Positions 1 to 10,064 are shown, numbered from the stretch's first letter. The stretch: DNA of 64,000 nt from Vibrio sp. HDW18 (GCF_011306175.1 NZ_CP049913.1:372001-436000); one strand, 5' to 3'. The notes: generated by a model from the sequence alone, not told the origin. A program made the numbers and translations.

Positions 1-977
1 GCACGATTATGGTCAGCGAGTGTTTTCGAGAAATTGTGTCCGCCCTCACCGCTCGCCACAAAGTAAAGGTAATCACTTTGTTCCGGATTTAATGCCGCAT
101 AAATCGAAGCCTCACCAGGCATGGCGATCGGAGTTGGTGGTAATCCATTGATCACATAGGTATTATATGGAGTGCGTTCTCGTAAATCTTTCTTGCGAAT
201 ATTGCCATCATAAGCTTCTCCCATACCGTAGATCACCGTAGGATCGGTCTGTAGCCGCATGCGCTTATTAAGCCGATTAATAAACACGGCGGCAATTCGC
301 TCACGTTCATCAGCAATCGAGGTCTCTTTTTCGATAATTGAAGCCAAGATCAAAGCTTCATAAGCGGTTTGGATCGGTAAGCCCTTTTGGCGATGATCCC
401 AAGTCACCTGCAAAAACTGCTCTAACTTTTGATTAGCGCGTTTGAGAATGTCTAGATCGCTGGTACCTTTAATGAAATGGTAAGTTTCAGCCAAAAATAG
501 GCCTTCTAATTTTTCATGTTGCAACCCCAAAGCCTTGGCAATTTCCGCCTCCGAAAGTCCAGTCAATTGCTGAGTGATGTAAGGGTTACTGGCCAAAATA
601 GCACGCCATTCTTGAAAACGGCTACCCTCAACAAAGGTCACCGCAAATTGATGCTCTTTACCGGCCACCAACAAAGCCAAAGCTTGCTGTAGACTCATGT
701 TGGGTTGTAATTGATATGTCCCGGCTTTAATTTGCGATAACTCAGGATGAAAACGACGCACCCAATCGGCAACAAAACTGGCATTGATCCACGCTTGTTC
801 GGTGAGCACTGTCAGCTCTCGATTCAAACTTGTCCCAGGAGCTATGGTCACCAACTGGGCTTGCTCTATCAGCAAAGGCTGCGCAAGATAGTTATCCATT
901 TGTTTGACAAAATAAGCATAACTGCCTACGGCAGCGCAGATCAGAACGACAAAAATCAATACTAGCTTTTTAATCAC
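1..977 (-). CDS. mltG: Endolytic murein transglycosylase MltG (C-terminal end beyond window)
   Basis: Inner-membrane YceG/MltG lytic transglycosylase that cuts nascent peptidoglycan strands. The frame is open from a GTG at 977 to the left edge, so the C-terminus is missing. The N-terminus reads [20 protein letters not shown], a single membrane anchor, followed by the family segments [20 protein letters not shown] (with the family's catalytic Glu region) and PTVIYGM, and finally [16 protein letters not shown], which is typical of MltG. The GTG start overlaps the pabC stop (GTGA), indicating translational coupling, and pabC-mltG is the usual gamma-proteobacterial order. Confidence 0.95.
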   Translation of the reverse strand, partial: MIKKLVLIFVVLICAAVGSYAYFVKQMDNYLAQPLLIEQAQLVTIAPGTSLNRELTVLTEQAWINASFVADWVRRFHPELSQIKAGTYQLQPNMSLQQALALLVAGKEHQFAVTFVEGSRFQEWRAILASNPYITQQLTGLSEAEIAKALGLQHEKLEGLFLAETYHFIKGTSDLDILKRANQKLEQFLQVTWDHRQKGLPIQTAYEALILASIIEKETSIADERERIAAVFINRLNKRMRLQTDPTVIYGMGEAYDGNIRKKDLRERTPYNTYVINGLPPTPIAMPGEASIYAALNPEQSDYLYFVASGEGGHNFSKTLADHNR

Positions 978-1777
978 GAATTACTACTCTCCTGAAAACG
1001 TCGCGTCATACTACCTATATCCAGCGAGTGTTCACCTATCTGTGTCACTGGCGCAATCACCAGTAACGCATTGGTAATGAACACTTCATCTGCCGCCAAC
1101 ACGCTTTCGATACCAAACCGGTCAATCACTAGCGGAATCGATAACTGCTGGGCAAGTTTGAGTATCTGACCACGTGCAACACCGGCAACGCCGGCATGGT
1201 GTAAACTGGGGGTATAAAGCTGGCCATCTTTACACCAGAATAAATTGGCGGCAGTAGTTTCAATCACTTGGTCATCGATGTCTAAACAAACACCATCGTC
1301 CCAACCCGCCACATCCATTTCACGTTTGAGTAAAATCTGCTCCAAACGATTATTATGTTTATGTCCAGCCAGCAGCGGATTTAACCCCATTCTCTGCTGG
1401 CAAATGCCTAATGACACACCCGCGTTACGCCACTGCTCATAATGGCTAGGAAAAGCAAACGCGCTAATAGTAACACTGCATGCGCTGACTTGAGTAGGAC
1501 TGTAACCACGTCCCCCAGTACCTCGGCTAATATGAACTTTTATCCCTGCTTGCGCATCACTGCGTATCATCGCCTGCACACCTTGCCACACCGCTGACCA
1601 ATCGGGCTCGGTAATATGCAGCGCTTTAAGGCAAGCTTGTAAGCGGGCTTGATGCTGCGGCCAAAGCACTGCTTGACCGTGCTGAGTTAGTAGAGTGGTA
1701 AAGCAACCATCGCCATATTGAAAGGAACGATCATCAATCGGTCGCTCATTGCCTGGCTTTCCATTCACCCAGTACAT
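974..1777 (-). CDS. pabC: Aminodeoxychorismate lyase (4-amino-4-deoxychorismate lyase)
   Basis: PLP-dependent fold-type IV lyase that releases pyruvate from 4-amino-4-deoxychorismate to give p-aminobenzoate for folate synthesis. The family features visible are [13 protein letters not shown] near the N-terminus, the lysine region [15 protein letters not shown], and the cofactor-binding [10 protein letters not shown] place the start at the ATG at 1777, giving 267 residues beginning [13 protein letters not shown], because TGGAG lies about 8 nt upstream; the in-frame TTG at 1807 has no good ribosome site. It lies between fabF and mltG in the usual order. Confidence 0.93.
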   Translation of the reverse strand: MYWVNGKPGNERPIDDRSFQYGDGCFTTLLTQHGQAVLWPQHQARLQACLKALHITEPDWSAVWQGVQAMIRSDAQAGIKVHISRGTGGRGYSPTQVSACSVTISAFAFPSHYEQWRNAGVSLGICQQRMGLNPLLAGHKHNNRLEQILLKREMDVAGWDDGVCLDIDDQVIETTAANLFWCKDGQLYTPSLHHAGVAGVARGQILKLAQQLSIPLVIDRFGIESVLAADEVFITNALLVIAPVTQIGEHSLDIGSMTRRFQESSNS

Positions 1778-1854
1778 GCTCGGACTCCATAAAAAGAAAC
1801 GGCTCAATGCTATGCATCAAGCCGTGTGAACTCAAGTAAAGAGTGGTGAAGTTT

Positions 1855-3099
1855 TTACATGCGCTTGAAAATCAAGCTACCGTTAGTGCCACCAAAGCCA
1901 AATGAATTACACATCGCGTATTCCATATTCTCGACTTTACGCGCCACATGCGGTACCAAATCGACATCCAGACCAGGCTCTGGATTATCCAGATTGATGG
2001 TTGGAGGGACGATTTGATCAACTAATGACATCACTGTGATAATCGCTTCAGCAGAACCAGCCGCCCCAAGCAAATGACCCGTCATCGATTTGGTGGAAGA
2101 AATCAGCACTTGTTTGCTGCCCGCTTCACCCAAAGCACGTTTGATACCTTTCACTTCAGCAACATCACCTGCCGGCGTAGAGGTACCGTGCGCATTGACA
2201 TAGCCAATTTGTTCGCCAGTCACGCCCGCATCACGCATTGCAGCTTCCATCGCCAATGCGCCACCAGAGCCGTCTTCACTTGGTGAAGTCATGTGATAAG
2301 CATCACCAGACATCCCAAAACCAACCACTTCGGCGTAAATTTTCGCACCGCGTGCTTTCGCGTGTTGATACTCTTCGAGCACCATCACACCTGCACCATC
2401 ACCCAAGACAAAACCATCACGGTCTTGGTCCCAAGGACGAGAAGCTTTTTGCGGTTCATCATTACGAGTTGAAAGTGCTTTTGCTGCACCGAAACCAGCC
2501 ATACCCAGAGGTGTAGAGGCTTTTTCAGCGCCACCTGCGACCATCGCATCCGCATCGCCGTAAGCAATCATGCGTGCCGCATGGCCAATATTATGTAGGC
2601 CAGTGGTACAAGCGGTTGAAATAGCAATATTAGGGCCTCGTAAACCGCGCATGATCGACAAATTACCAGCAATCATGTTGACAATAGTCGATGGCACAAA
2701 GAAAGGGCTAACCTTACGTGGGCCTTTATCAATTAATGCTTGGTGACCCGTTTCGATAAGTTCAAGACCACCGATCCCCGAGCCAATCGCAACACCAATG
2801 CGTAGCGCATTTTGTTCCGTGACGACTAAACCCGAATCTTGCAGAGCTTGGATACCCGCCGCAATACCATACTGGATAAATAAATCCATTTTGCGGGCAT
2901 CTTTTTTTGACATGTACTGTTCGCAATCAAAGCCTTTGACTAAACCTGCGAAACGAGTAGAAAAATTGGTAGTGTCGAAATGCTCAATGTTGACGATACC
3001 GCTTTGGCCGTTTAACAAAGCTTGCCAAGATGACTCTACCGTGTTGCCTACCGGTGACAACATACCCATGCCAGTGACAACAACGCGACGCTTGGACAC
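1855..3099 (-). CDS. fabF: 3-oxoacyl-[acyl-carrier-protein] synthase II (KAS II)
   Basis: Condensing enzyme of type II fatty acid synthesis, elongating acyl-ACP with malonyl-ACP and important for palmitoleate to cis-vaccenate elongation. The thiolase fold is full length at 414 residues. The catalytic Cys is in STACTTG, and the two His are in [11 protein letters not shown] and [12 protein letters not shown], followed by the glycine-rich [11 protein letters not shown] end. I prefer the GTG at 3099 (protein begins with SKRRVVVTG as in E. coli), 9 nt from GGAG; an ATG two codons upstream at 3105 is the alternative. It follows acpP in the fab cluster. Confidence 0.96.
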   Translation of the reverse strand: MSKRRVVVTGMGMLSPVGNTVESSWQALLNGQSGIVNIEHFDTTNFSTRFAGLVKGFDCEQYMSKKDARKMDLFIQYGIAAGIQALQDSGLVVTEQNALRIGVAIGSGIGGLELIETGHQALIDKGPRKVSPFFVPSTIVNMIAGNLSIMRGLRGPNIAISTACTTGLHNIGHAARMIAYGDADAMVAGGAEKASTPLGMAGFGAAKALSTRNDEPQKASRPWDQDRDGFVLGDGAGVMVLEEYQHAKARGAKIYAEVVGFGMSGDAYHMTSPSEDGSGGALAMEAAMRDAGVTGEQIGYVNAHGTSTPAGDVAEVKGIKRALGEAGSKQVLISSTKSMTGHLLGAAGSAEAIITVMSLVDQIVPPTINLDNPEPGLDVDLVPHVARKVENMEYAMCNSFGFGGTNGSLIFKRM

Positions 3100-3147
3100 G
3101 ATCATATTCTCCGGAATTGAAATTGAAATGAGAGGGTGTTGAGAACT

Positions 3148-3178
3148 AATAAAAATTCAGGCGGCCAGTAGGCCGCCT
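3148..3178 (-). terminator. Intrinsic terminator after acpP
   Basis: Inverted repeat CAGGCGGCC-agta-GGCCGCCTG at 3157-3178, followed on the minus strand by TGAATTTTTATT. It lies between acpP and fabF. It probably trims most acpP messages, which would allow the much higher expression that acyl carrier protein needs compared with fabF. Confidence 0.75.
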
Positions 3179-3187
3179 GGGGAGAGA

Positions 3188-3424
3188 TTACTGAGCGTTG
3201 TTGGTCACGTAATCGATCGCAGCTTGAACAGTAGTGATCTTCTCTGCTTCTTCATCAGGAATTTCAGTATCGAATTCCTCTTCCAGAGCCATTACTAGCT
3301 CAACAGTGTCAAGAGAATCTGCACCCAGATCATCAACGAAAGAAGATTCATGCTTCACTTCTGCTTCGTCTACACCTAGCTGTTCAACGATGATTTTCTT
3401 TACGCGTTCTTCGATGTTGCTCAT
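3188..3424 (-). CDS. acpP: Acyl carrier protein
   Basis: Small acidic four-helix carrier (78 residues) that holds acyl chains on a 4'-phosphopantetheine arm during fatty acid, lipid A and phospholipid synthesis. The attachment serine lies in the invariant DSL of [18 protein letters not shown]. The start is the ATG of [12 protein letters not shown]; the in-frame extension up to 3520 is upstream sequence with no ACP homology. It sits between fabG and fabF. The 233 nt upstream region to fabG is AT-rich and likely holds an extra promoter. Confidence 0.97.
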   Translation of the reverse strand: MSNIEERVKKIIVEQLGVDEAEVKHESSFVDDLGADSLDTVELVMALEEEFDTEIPDEEAEKITTVQAAIDYVTNNAQ

Positions 3425-3657
3425 TTTTTCTTTTCCTTTACAGATTTCGCCTAATGCGATGATTCCGTAGTTTATTCGAACTAGGGAAAGTTGCAAGTGT
3501 GAGGTTTCTGGTCTAACCACAAATTAGCCGACTTTAACCGAAATTCACACCATATTTGATATAAGTCATGCATAAACATTGTGCATGTTATCGACACTTT
3601 TCATCTAAATTCGCCTCACAACTCGACAGTTCAATACCGGATCATGAGGCAAACCTT

Positions 3658-4404
3658 TTAGATCATGTACATGCCACCGTTAACATGCAGTGTTTCACCG
3701 GTGATATAAGCTGCTTCTGGTGAGGCTAAGAAAGCCACCGCTGATGCTATTTCACGCGGATCGCCCAAACGCCCAGCCGGAACTTGGGTTAAGGTTGCTG
3801 CACGTTGCTCATCATTCAGCGCTTTGGTCATATCCGTTTCGATAAAACCCGGAGCCACAGTGTTCACTGTTACGCCACGCGATGCTACTTCACGTGCCAT
3901 CGATTTAGTAAAACCAATCACACCCGCTTTCGCTGCAGCATAGTTTGTTTGACCCGCGTTGCCCATAGTACCCACAACCGAACCGACATTGATAATGCGG
4001 CCTTGGCGTTTTTTCATCATGCCACGCAATACGGCTTTAGAGAGACGGAAAATCGAAGTCAAATTGGTATCAATAATGTCTGACCACTCTTCTTCTTTCA
4101 TACGCATTAACAGGTTATCACGGGTGATACCAGCGTTGTTAACCAAAATATCGATGCCACCAAACTCATCTGCGATGGTTTTCACTACCGCTTCGATTGA
4201 CTCAAGATTGGTCACGTTCAGTGCCATGCCTTTGCCATTATCACCTAAGTAGTCGCTTATCGCTTGCGCGCCACTTTCGCTCGTCGCAGTACCAATCACT
4301 CGCGCACCGCGCTCAACCAACAATTCAGCAATCGCTTTACCAATACCGCGGCTCGCGCCGGTTACTAGGGCGACCTTGCCGTCTAAGCTCATGAATTGAG
4401 TCAT
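3658..4404 (-). CDS. fabG: 3-oxoacyl-[acyl-carrier-protein] reductase
   Basis: NADPH-dependent short-chain dehydrogenase that reduces 3-ketoacyl-ACP in the elongation cycle. Visible are the cofactor loop TGASRGIGKAIAE, NNAG, and the catalytic Ser (NVGSVVG), Tyr and Lys (YAAAKAG), ending HVNGGMYMI. At 248 residues it matches the V. cholerae enzyme, which also begins with a few residues before the (N/S)LDGKVALVTG block. From memory it is similar to but not identical with V. cholerae FabG (for example LVERGARVIGT), one reason for suspecting a sister species. Confidence 0.97.
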   Translation of the reverse strand: MTQFMSLDGKVALVTGASRGIGKAIAELLVERGARVIGTATSESGAQAISDYLGDNGKGMALNVTNLESIEAVVKTIADEFGGIDILVNNAGITRDNLLMRMKEEEWSDIIDTNLTSIFRLSKAVLRGMMKKRQGRIINVGSVVGTMGNAGQTNYAAAKAGVIGFTKSMAREVASRGVTVNTVAPGFIETDMTKALNDEQRAATLTQVPAGRLGDPREIASAVAFLASPEAAYITGETLHVNGGMYMI

Positions 4405-4419
4405 GTTTTATTCCTGTTA

Positions 4420-5343
4420 TTATTTTAACGCATCCAAAGAAGCCACATCGTTCACCGCAGCTCCTTCAAGGGTTTTGACAATACGTTTAGTCAGACCAGT
4501 CAACACCTTACCTGGCCCCATCTCAAGCAGTTTTTCGACACCCTGAGCGCTGATTTGTTCCACACACTCGGTCCAACGTACTGGGCTGTAGAGCTGGCGA
4601 ACCAGTGCCAACTTAATCTTAGCCGGATCGGTTTCGGCAATCACATCCACGTTATTGATGACGGGAATTTGTGGCACATTGAATTCAAGCTCTGCTAAAG
4701 TTTTTGCCAATTCATCGGCAGCAGGCTTCATCAGCGCACAATGTGATGGCACAGAAACTGGCAGCGGCAACGCACGCTTAGCACCAGCTTCTTTACACAG
4801 AGCACCGGCACGCTCTACCGCGTCTTTTTGACCGGCGATCACCACTTGGCCTGGTGAGTTAAAGTTGACCGGAGAAACCACTTCACCTTGCGCTGCATCA
4901 GCACAAGCTTTGGCAATGGCTTGATCATCTAAGCCAATAATCGCATACATCGCACCGGTACCAGCAGGCACCGCTTGTTGCATCAATTGACCACGCAGCT
5001 CAACCAGCTTGATCGCTTGTTTAAAATCGATCACTCCCGCACAGACTAATGCCGAATATTCACCTAAGCTGTGGCCAGCCAATACCGTCGGTTGTGGCAA
5101 TTCCAGTTGCTGCCATACACGCCAAATCGCCACTGAAGCTGCGAGCAGTGCTGGCTGAGTGCGAAAAGTTTGGTTGAGATCTTCGATCGGTCCATCTTGC
5201 ACCAGAGCCCAGAGATCGTAACCCAACACTTCAGACGCTTGTGCGAAAGTCTGTTTTACCACCTCATACTGCTGTGCAAGATCAGCCAGCATCCCAACCG
5301 CTTGCGAGCCCTGACCTGGGAATACGATAGCAAACTTACTCAT
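4420..5343 (-). CDS. fabD: Malonyl-CoA:ACP transacylase
   Basis: Transfers malonyl from CoA to acyl carrier protein, supplying the extender unit for fatty acid synthesis. The 307-residue protein begins FAIVFPGQGSQAVGMLADLA, has the nucleophile motif GHSLGEYSAL, the Arg/His region (RGQLMQQAVP and SVPSHCALM) and GPGKVLTGLTKRI near the end. It lies in tandem between fabH and fabG with short spacing, so it is co-transcribed. Confidence 0.96.
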   Translation of the reverse strand: MSKFAIVFPGQGSQAVGMLADLAQQYEVVKQTFAQASEVLGYDLWALVQDGPIEDLNQTFRTQPALLAASVAIWRVWQQLELPQPTVLAGHSLGEYSALVCAGVIDFKQAIKLVELRGQLMQQAVPAGTGAMYAIIGLDDQAIAKACADAAQGEVVSPVNFNSPGQVVIAGQKDAVERAGALCKEAGAKRALPLPVSVPSHCALMKPAADELAKTLAELEFNVPQIPVINNVDVIAETDPAKIKLALVRQLYSPVRWTECVEQISAQGVEKLLEMGPGKVLTGLTKRIVKTLEGAAVNDVASLDALK

Positions 5344-5412
5344 AACTCTTTCCTTTATCTCATAATGGATAAGGAGCCTTACGACTCCTTAAAATCAACA
5401 TTGATTGTGGAT

Positions 5413-6363
5413 TTAGAATTTCACCAGCGCCGAGCCCCAAGTGAAACCGCCACCAAACGCTTCGAGCAATAGAGTTTGCCCGCGCTGAATACGCCCATCA
5501 CGTACCGCTTCATCCAATGCCGTTGGCACTGTCGCTGCCGACGTATTGCCGTGGCGGTCTAACGTAACCACCACTTGATCTAATGACATAGCCAGTTTTT
5601 TCGCGGTCGCCGAGATAATCCGATAGTTAGCCTGATGGGGAACCAACCAATCGAGCTCTGATTTATCCATGTTATTGGCTTGCAGCGTATCGACCACCAA
5701 TTTAGACAGTTGTGTCACTGCCACTTTAAATACTTCGTTACCCGCCATGTGCAGCCATTTATCACTGCTGCCACCACGTTCAGGTACTTCAAGGCTCAAT
5801 AAATCACCAAATTGACCATCGGCGTGGATATGCGTTGAAAGAATACCGGGCTCATTGCTGGCTCCAACCACTACGGCACCTGCGCCATCACCAAACAAAA
5901 TAACTGTGGAGCGGTCGGTCGGATCACAAGTTTTGGACAGTGCATCCGCACCTATCACCAAAATATTTTTACATGCCCCAGATTTAACCTGTTGATCGGC
6001 AATCGAGAGCGCATACATAAAACCAGAGCAAGCGGCCGCCAAATCAAATGCAGGGCAACCTTTAATATCCAGCTTACCTTGCACTTGACAAGCAGCGGAG
6101 GGGAAAGCGTGACTCGCGCTGGTGGTGGCAACGATAATCATATCAATATCATTTTTATCGATACCGGCCATGTCGATGGCGTTTTGTGCCGCATAGAAAG
6201 CCATATCGGCCACCGTTTCATTATCAGCGGCAATGCGACGCTCGCGGATACCAGTACGAGCAACAATCCACTCATCACTGGTCTCTACCATTTTCTCTAA
6301 ATCTGCGTTAGTACGCACCTGAGATGGCAAGTAGCTGCCAGTACCTAAAATTTTGCTATACAT
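5413..6363 (-). CDS. fabH: 3-oxoacyl-[acyl-carrier-protein] synthase III
   Basis: Initiating condensing enzyme joining acetyl-CoA to malonyl-ACP. The 316-residue protein contains the Cys nucleophile in [12 protein letters not shown], His in [11 protein letters not shown] and Asn in [11 protein letters not shown], the complete KAS III triad. It sits five bases after plsX. This is the housekeeping FabH of the fab cluster (VC2023 type), not the second FabH that V. cholerae carries elsewhere. Confidence 0.96.
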   Translation of the reverse strand: MYSKILGTGSYLPSQVRTNADLEKMVETSDEWIVARTGIRERRIAADNETVADMAFYAAQNAIDMAGIDKNDIDMIIVATTSASHAFPSAACQVQGKLDIKGCPAFDLAAACSGFMYALSIADQQVKSGACKNILVIGADALSKTCDPTDRSTVILFGDGAGAVVVGASNEPGILSTHIHADGQFGDLLSLEVPERGGSSDKWLHMAGNEVFKVAVTQLSKLVVDTLQANNMDKSELDWLVPHQANYRIISATAKKLAMSLDQVVVTLDRHGNTSAATVPTALDEAVRDGRIQRGQTLLLEAFGGGFTWGSALVKF

Positions 6364-6368
6364 GAAGA

Positions 6369-7394
6369 CTAATAATGCCTCTCGAGTAAAACCGCTTCCA
6401 AACGATCGCTTATACGGCTGGGTACTTGTCGTTTCACCTCATGCACCGCCTCACAAATTGCATTGACAACAGCGGATACATCAGCACTTCCATGACTCTT
6501 AATGACAATGCCGCGCAATCCTAGCAAACTTGCGCCGTTATACTGGTCGGGGTTCAGGGTTTTTAATTCAGTAAAGAGCTCAGAAAACAGTTTTCTTGCA
6601 ATCCAACCCTTTATGGATGAGGCTAAAAGCGATTTTTTTAACTTATCGATAAAGAGTTGCGCTGTTCCTTCACACGCTTTAAGGCAGACATTTCCCACAA
6701 AGCCATCGCACACTATCACATCTGCGCTATTGGTTAATAGCTGATTGCCCTCAATATAACCAATGAAATTGATCTCTTGGGTTTGGGTCAGCATCTCCGC
6801 GCAGCGCTTAACCAGGTCATTACCTTTAATCTCTTCTGCGCCGATATTTAAAATGGCAACTCTGGGTGCGTGGCGTAAATGTTGCTCAGCTAGCGCCGCC
6901 CCCATCACCGCAAATTGGAACAAAGAATCCGCATCACTCGACACATTGGCACCGAGATCCAGCATCCAAGTTTTACCGCCCGATACCGTAGGTAAAGCAG
7001 AAACCAACGCCGGACGATCAATACCAGGTAACAGTTTAAGACGAAAACGGGATAGCGCCATCAGGGCACCGGTGTTACCCCCACTGACACAAGCATCCGC
7101 CTGATTATCGGCAACCAGATCAATCGCCATACCCATGGAACTACCAGCACTATTGCGTAAAGCCAACGAAGGTTTTTCAGAGTTAGAGATAACTCGGTCA
7201 CTGTGCACAATACTTAAACGAGCATTGGCAGAATAACCAAGTAGGGAGAATTGTTGAGCGATCTGATGTTGATCACCCACTAAGATCACTTTTAGCTCTG
7301 GGAAATGTGACAGTGCCTGCACGGCGGCAGGCACTGTAACGCGTGGACCGAAGTCCCCGCCCATTGCATCAAGTGCAACGGTTAAATTTTGCAA
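6369..7394 (-). CDS. plsX: Phosphate acyltransferase PlsX
   Basis: Peripheral membrane enzyme that converts acyl-ACP to acyl phosphate, feeding PlsY in phospholipid synthesis. The 341-residue protein starts [19 protein letters not shown] (family signature DAMGGD) and contains [22 protein letters not shown] and [12 protein letters not shown] blocks. It lies directly after rpmF and before fabH, the conserved rpmF-plsX-fabH order that links translation capacity with membrane synthesis. Confidence 0.95.
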   Translation of the reverse strand: MQNLTVALDAMGGDFGPRVTVPAAVQALSHFPELKVILVGDQHQIAQQFSLLGYSANARLSIVHSDRVISNSEKPSLALRNSAGSSMGMAIDLVADNQADACVSGGNTGALMALSRFRLKLLPGIDRPALVSALPTVSGGKTWMLDLGANVSSDADSLFQFAVMGAALAEQHLRHAPRVAILNIGAEEIKGNDLVKRCAEMLTQTQEINFIGYIEGNQLLTNSADVIVCDGFVGNVCLKACEGTAQLFIDKLKKSLLASSIKGWIARKLFSELFTELKTLNPDQYNGASLLGLRGIVIKSHGSADVSAVVNAICEAVHEVKRQVPSRISDRLEAVLLERHY

Positions 7395-7403
7395 AGGTCA
7401 ACC

Positions 7404-7574
7404 TTACTTGTTGATAACCTTTTTACCACGGTAGTAACCTTCAGCAGTTACATTGTGGCGTAGGTGAGTTTCACCTGAAGTTGCGTCTACAGATAGCGCT
7501 GCAGCAGTTAGCGCATCGTGTGAACGACGCATACCACGTCTTGAACGTGTTTTACGGTTTTGTTGTACGGCCAT
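7404..7574 (-). CDS. rpmF: 50S ribosomal protein L32
   Basis: A 56-residue protein that begins [20 protein letters not shown] and ends RGKKVINK, matching bacterial L32. It has a basic N-terminal tail and lacks the zinc cysteines of some L32 forms, as usual for gamma-proteobacteria. The start ATG is at 7574, with AGGAG about 8 nt upstream. It stands between yceD and plsX and is co-transcribed with both. Confidence 0.96.
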   Translation of the reverse strand: MAVQQNRKTRSRRGMRRSHDALTAAALSVDATSGETHLRHNVTAEGYYRGKKVINK

Positions 7575-7608
7575 TGACCCTACTCCTATGTTAAGAATGC
7601 TTAGCGAA

Positions 7609-8133
7609 TTACTTCTTCAAGCTTTTTAAAACATCGAATGGATTCGGTTTCTCTTCCAAAACTTCTTCTGGAAGTTCACCAAACACCAAATTGTCTGAAT
7701 CAACGCTACAATCCGCTTCGTCATGCATTGCAACTTGAGGCAAATTTAAGATGAACTCGTCTTCAACTAACTGAACTAGGTTAACCTCACCAAACTCGTT
7801 TAGATCTACCAAATCATACTCGTCTGGGGCGTCTTCTTCACTTTTACGCCCTAAATAAGGGGTATAAGTAAAGTCAACTTCACACTCATGTGCGAAAACC
7901 TCGTTACAGCGCTGACACTCTAAATCAACTTCGATGTTAGCTTTACCAGAGATAACAACGAGTTGCTGTTCATCAATCTCAAATGACAATGAAACTTCAG
8001 CGTCGCGTTTAACGCCTGCGACTGACTCCTCTAAGCGCTTGAACAGACTGATTTGGATGATGCCATCAAAATCTAATCTCTTCTGAGCCGCTTTAGCTGG
8101 ATCAACCGTTCGCGGTATTTTTACCTTTTGCAT
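7609..8133 (-). CDS. yceD: YceD/DUF177 protein (23S rRNA accumulation protein)
   Basis: A 174-residue acidic DUF177 protein. It begins [22 protein letters not shown] and contains the family block [22 protein letters not shown] with its CxxC pair. In E. coli the family is linked to 23S rRNA accumulation; the mechanism is not clear. It leads the yceD-rpmF-plsX-fab transcription unit. Upstream is the ancestral divergent promoter region shared with maf, now split from maf by the integrated element. Confidence 0.92.
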   Translation of the reverse strand: MQKVKIPRTVDPAKAAQKRLDFDGIIQISLFKRLEESVAGVKRDAEVSLSFEIDEQQLVVISGKANIEVDLECQRCNEVFAHECEVDFTYTPYLGRKSEEDAPDEYDLVDLNEFGEVNLVQLVEDEFILNLPQVAMHDEADCSVDSDNLVFGELPEEVLEEKPNPFDVLKSLKK

Positions 8134-8280
8134 AGGGCGCGAATATTATCTTCCAAAACAGGTTTAGTCAAAGAAAAAGGCAAAAAACTTAGTTTTTTTT
8201 CCTTTTCCACCGAGAGCATTATGAACAGCGCATTAGGATACGTTATGCTGCTGTCAAACACGCGATGATTGTAAAGTAAA

Positions 8281-8297
8281 ATGCAGAATTACCAACT
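8281..8297 (+). other. attL: left attachment site of the maf-inserted element
   Basis: ATGCAGAATTACCAACT matches ATGCAAAATTACCAACT at 13012-13028 in 16 of 17 positions; the uninterrupted common core is AATTACCAACT (8287-8297 and 13018-13028). The single difference is a synonymous CAG/CAA change in codon 2 of maf. Chromosomal sequence lies to the left and element sequence to the right. The exact crossover within the 11-bp core cannot be set from one sequence. Confidence 0.85.
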
Positions 8298-8328
8298 GAT
8301 TTGTATAGGGACAAGGTTAACTCTCTGA
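8281..8328 (+). pseudogene. Displaced 5' end of maf at the left attachment site
   Basis: ATG CAG AAT TAC CAA CTG encodes MQNYQL, exactly the first residues of the intact maf at 13012, then runs into element DNA and stops at TGA after 15 codons (MQNYQLICIGTRLTL). This is the original maf start, cut off from its gene by insertion of the element. The native maf promoter region now faces the element's integrase, so any transcript from it would enter int. Confidence 0.85.
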
Positions 8329-8344
8329 ATATAAAGAGATTATT

Positions 8345-9928
8345 ATGACCTTTAACAATCATCTCAAAGCCTCAAACTCTCAAGAAGTCACCAAAAGAAG
8401 TCACTACGCCTCTTTGTCCCAATCTGTATGTTTTCCTTCAAGTAACCCAAGTAACTCAATAAACCCACACTATAGGAACATCCCAAAGATTTACTTCACG
8501 ACAATCAAGAAGGAGAACACTTTCTATCTAAGAGTCTCACACCGAGACCAGTTACAGAATGAGAGTGTTACCGTATCACTTAGAACAAATAATAGACGAG
8601 AGGCAATGATGAATACTGATTACCTAAAGGAACGCCTGTTAGAGCAAGCAGGTAGCTTTGTTAGCTTTGACCATATGAGAGCAGCTCTAAAGGAAATCGC
8701 ACAGACTGAGCTTGTTAGACGTCCCAAAGTTGATTGGTTTTACCGTGGTAATATCATCATTGCACAAGAAGCTCTCCAAGAAGCTCAGACAGTCGAACAG
8801 GTTAGATTCATACAGTCCTATTCAGATATCATGAAGAAGGGCTTACAGAGCGATACAGAAGGTTTATTGTCGATTGTTGATAGTGTCAGTGAAGTTAGTA
8901 GAGTTAGTGAATCAACTAACGTGAACAGCGAACGAAGTAAGCACAGAGTAAACAACGTTAAAACCTTTTCTCAAATGGTCGAGGATTATATTAACGAGAA
9001 AGAAGTTAGTGGAAGTTGGACAGCAGCAACATTAGGAACCAAAGCAGCCACTGTAAGAAAGCTTGTAAGCTACTTTGAGGCTTGCTCTCTTCAAGATAAA
9101 CCGATAGACCAGATAACAAGACAAGACCTATTGGAAGTGCGTACAGCTCTATCTAACGATGGTCTGAAGCTATCCACGGTAAACGGTCAAATAAGGAATA
9201 TTGTTGCTGTCTTTAAATATGCTGAATTGCTTGATGTTATTCCGAAAAGTCCAGCCGTTAAGCTGTTATTGAAAGACCGTGATAATAAAGACTCAAAGGC
9301 ATTAACAGAGTCAGAAGTTAACAATGTTCTGAGTTATTTCAAGCATGGTTATTTCACTGAAGCTAAACGCAGTAAGAAGACCACAGAGGCCATGGAGTTT
9401 ATCAAGTGGATTCCTCAATTAGCAGCTATTACAGGTGCAAGACTTAACGAAATTCTACAGCTACGCAAAGGCGACATAAAGCAATCTGATAATGGTCTAT
9501 GTTGGTTTATTGATATTAATGACAAAGATGACAATGTACTCAAGAATAAATCTTCAGCTCGTATAGTCCCTCTCGTAAATGGTGCTTATGGGTTCGACTT
9601 AGAGTTATTCCTAAATGAAGTTGTCAATACCTGTAATGATGATTCAGACAATATATTCAGACTCAAGAACAGTGACCGACAATTAAACAGCATCAAGATA
9701 GGTAAACTATTAAAGGCTTATCGAGATAACCACTCAGAAGCCCCTGAGACGCTCACAATGCATTATTTCCGTCACACTATGGCTACCCTATGCCTAAACA
9801 AGAAGATGCCTGAAAGCTTCGCTAAGGAAATATTAGGGCATACTCAGAGTATAACCTATGGTCTCTATGGTTCAGCAGGTGTAGACGTTGAGACAATGTA
9901 TAAAGAGATGGTTAAACTATGGTCATAA
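8345..9928 (+). CDS. Tyrosine recombinase (integrase) of the element
   Basis: Site-specific integrase of 527 residues. The catalytic set is complete: Arg in TGARLNEILQL (about residue 365), Lys in KNKSSARIVPL, HxxR in MHYFRHTMATL (about 473-476), His in ILGHTQ, and the nucleophile Tyr508 in YGLYG. An arm/core-binding SAM-like domain (about 205-295) precedes the catalytic domain. The ATG at 8345 has AAAGAGAT 7 nt upstream. The first 45 codons are low in complexity, contain the left GAAGTCAC arm repeats (8384-8407) and a T3-type promoter (8458-8480), so the N-terminal stretch doubles as regulatory DNA and the conserved protein may begin near IPKIYFTTIK. It is close to attL, as expected for an integrase. 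Confidence 0.93.
   Translation: MTFNNHLKASNSQEVTKRSHYASLSQSVCFPSSNPSNSINPHYRNIPKIYFTTIKKENTFYLRVSHRDQLQNESVTVSLRTNNRREAMMNTDYLKERLLEQAGSFVSFDHMRAALKEIAQTELVRRPKVDWFYRGNIIIAQEALQEAQTVEQVRFIQSYSDIMKKGLQSDTEGLLSIVDSVSEVSRVSESTNVNSERSKHRVNNVKTFSQMVEDYINEKEVSGSWTAATLGTKAATVRKLVSYFEACSLQDKPIDQITRQDLLEVRTALSNDGLKLSTVNGQIRNIVAVFKYAELLDVIPKSPAVKLLLKDRDNKDSKALTESEVNNVLSYFKHGYFTEAKRSKKTTEAMEFIKWIPQLAAITGARLNEILQLRKGDIKQSDNGLCWFIDINDKDDNVLKNKSSARIVPLVNGAYGFDLELFLNEVVNTCNDDSDNIFRLKNSDRQLNSIKIGKLLKAYRDNHSEAPETLTMHYFRHTMATLCLNKKMPESFAKEILGHTQSITYGLYGSAGVDVETMYKEMVKLWS
8384..8407 (+). repeat. Left arm-type repeat pair (GAAGTCAC x2)
   Basis: A 24-bp segment identical to 12914-12937. It contains GAAGTCAC at 8384-8391 and 8397-8404, spaced 13 bp. 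Its place about 90 bp inside attL, with a mirror set inside attR, fits integrase arm-binding sites of lambda-type recombinases. It lies inside the annotated start of the integrase frame. Confidence 0.65.
8458..8480 (+). promoter_or_regulatory. T3-type phage RNA polymerase promoter P1
   Basis: AATAAACCCACACTATAGGA matches the T3 promoter AATTAACCCTCACTAAAGGG at 16 of 20 positions and shares AACCCACACTATAGG with the two promoters at 10065 and 10225. Predicted initiation at G8475, inside the integrase frame (about codon 44). It is the most divergent of the three because +3 is A rather than G. If used, it would produce an int transcript lacking the first codons, or simply read through to the rest of the element. 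Confidence 0.7.
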
Positions 9929-9940
9929 CATATGAGAATC

Positions 9941-9967
9941 ACTATCATCTATACGCGTGGGTTAATT
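9941..9967 (-). promoter_or_regulatory. Degenerate minus-strand T3-type promoter, facing back into int
   Basis: Reverse complement reads AATTAACCCACGCGTATAGA. The first eleven bases are identical to the recognition half of the promoter at 10065, but the melting region is GCGTATAGA instead of ACTATAGGG and one base longer. It may be a decayed or low-activity promoter antisense to integrase, or a fortuitous match. Seen 13-39 bases after the int stop. Confidence 0.3.
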
Positions 9968-10064
9968 ACATAAGAGCAACATAACCACCAACATAAAGAC
10001 AACAATCAGACTCTCAAAGCTCCTCGTCAATAGAACAAAAAGTCCCTATAAATCAATAATATTG

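Noticed and set aside
8287..8311. TATAGGGA just after attL as a fourth phage promoter (AATTACCAAC upstream)
   Set aside because: The recognition half is four bases too far from TATAGGGA and matches poorly; the likeness to AATTAACCCAC comes from the maf coding sequence.
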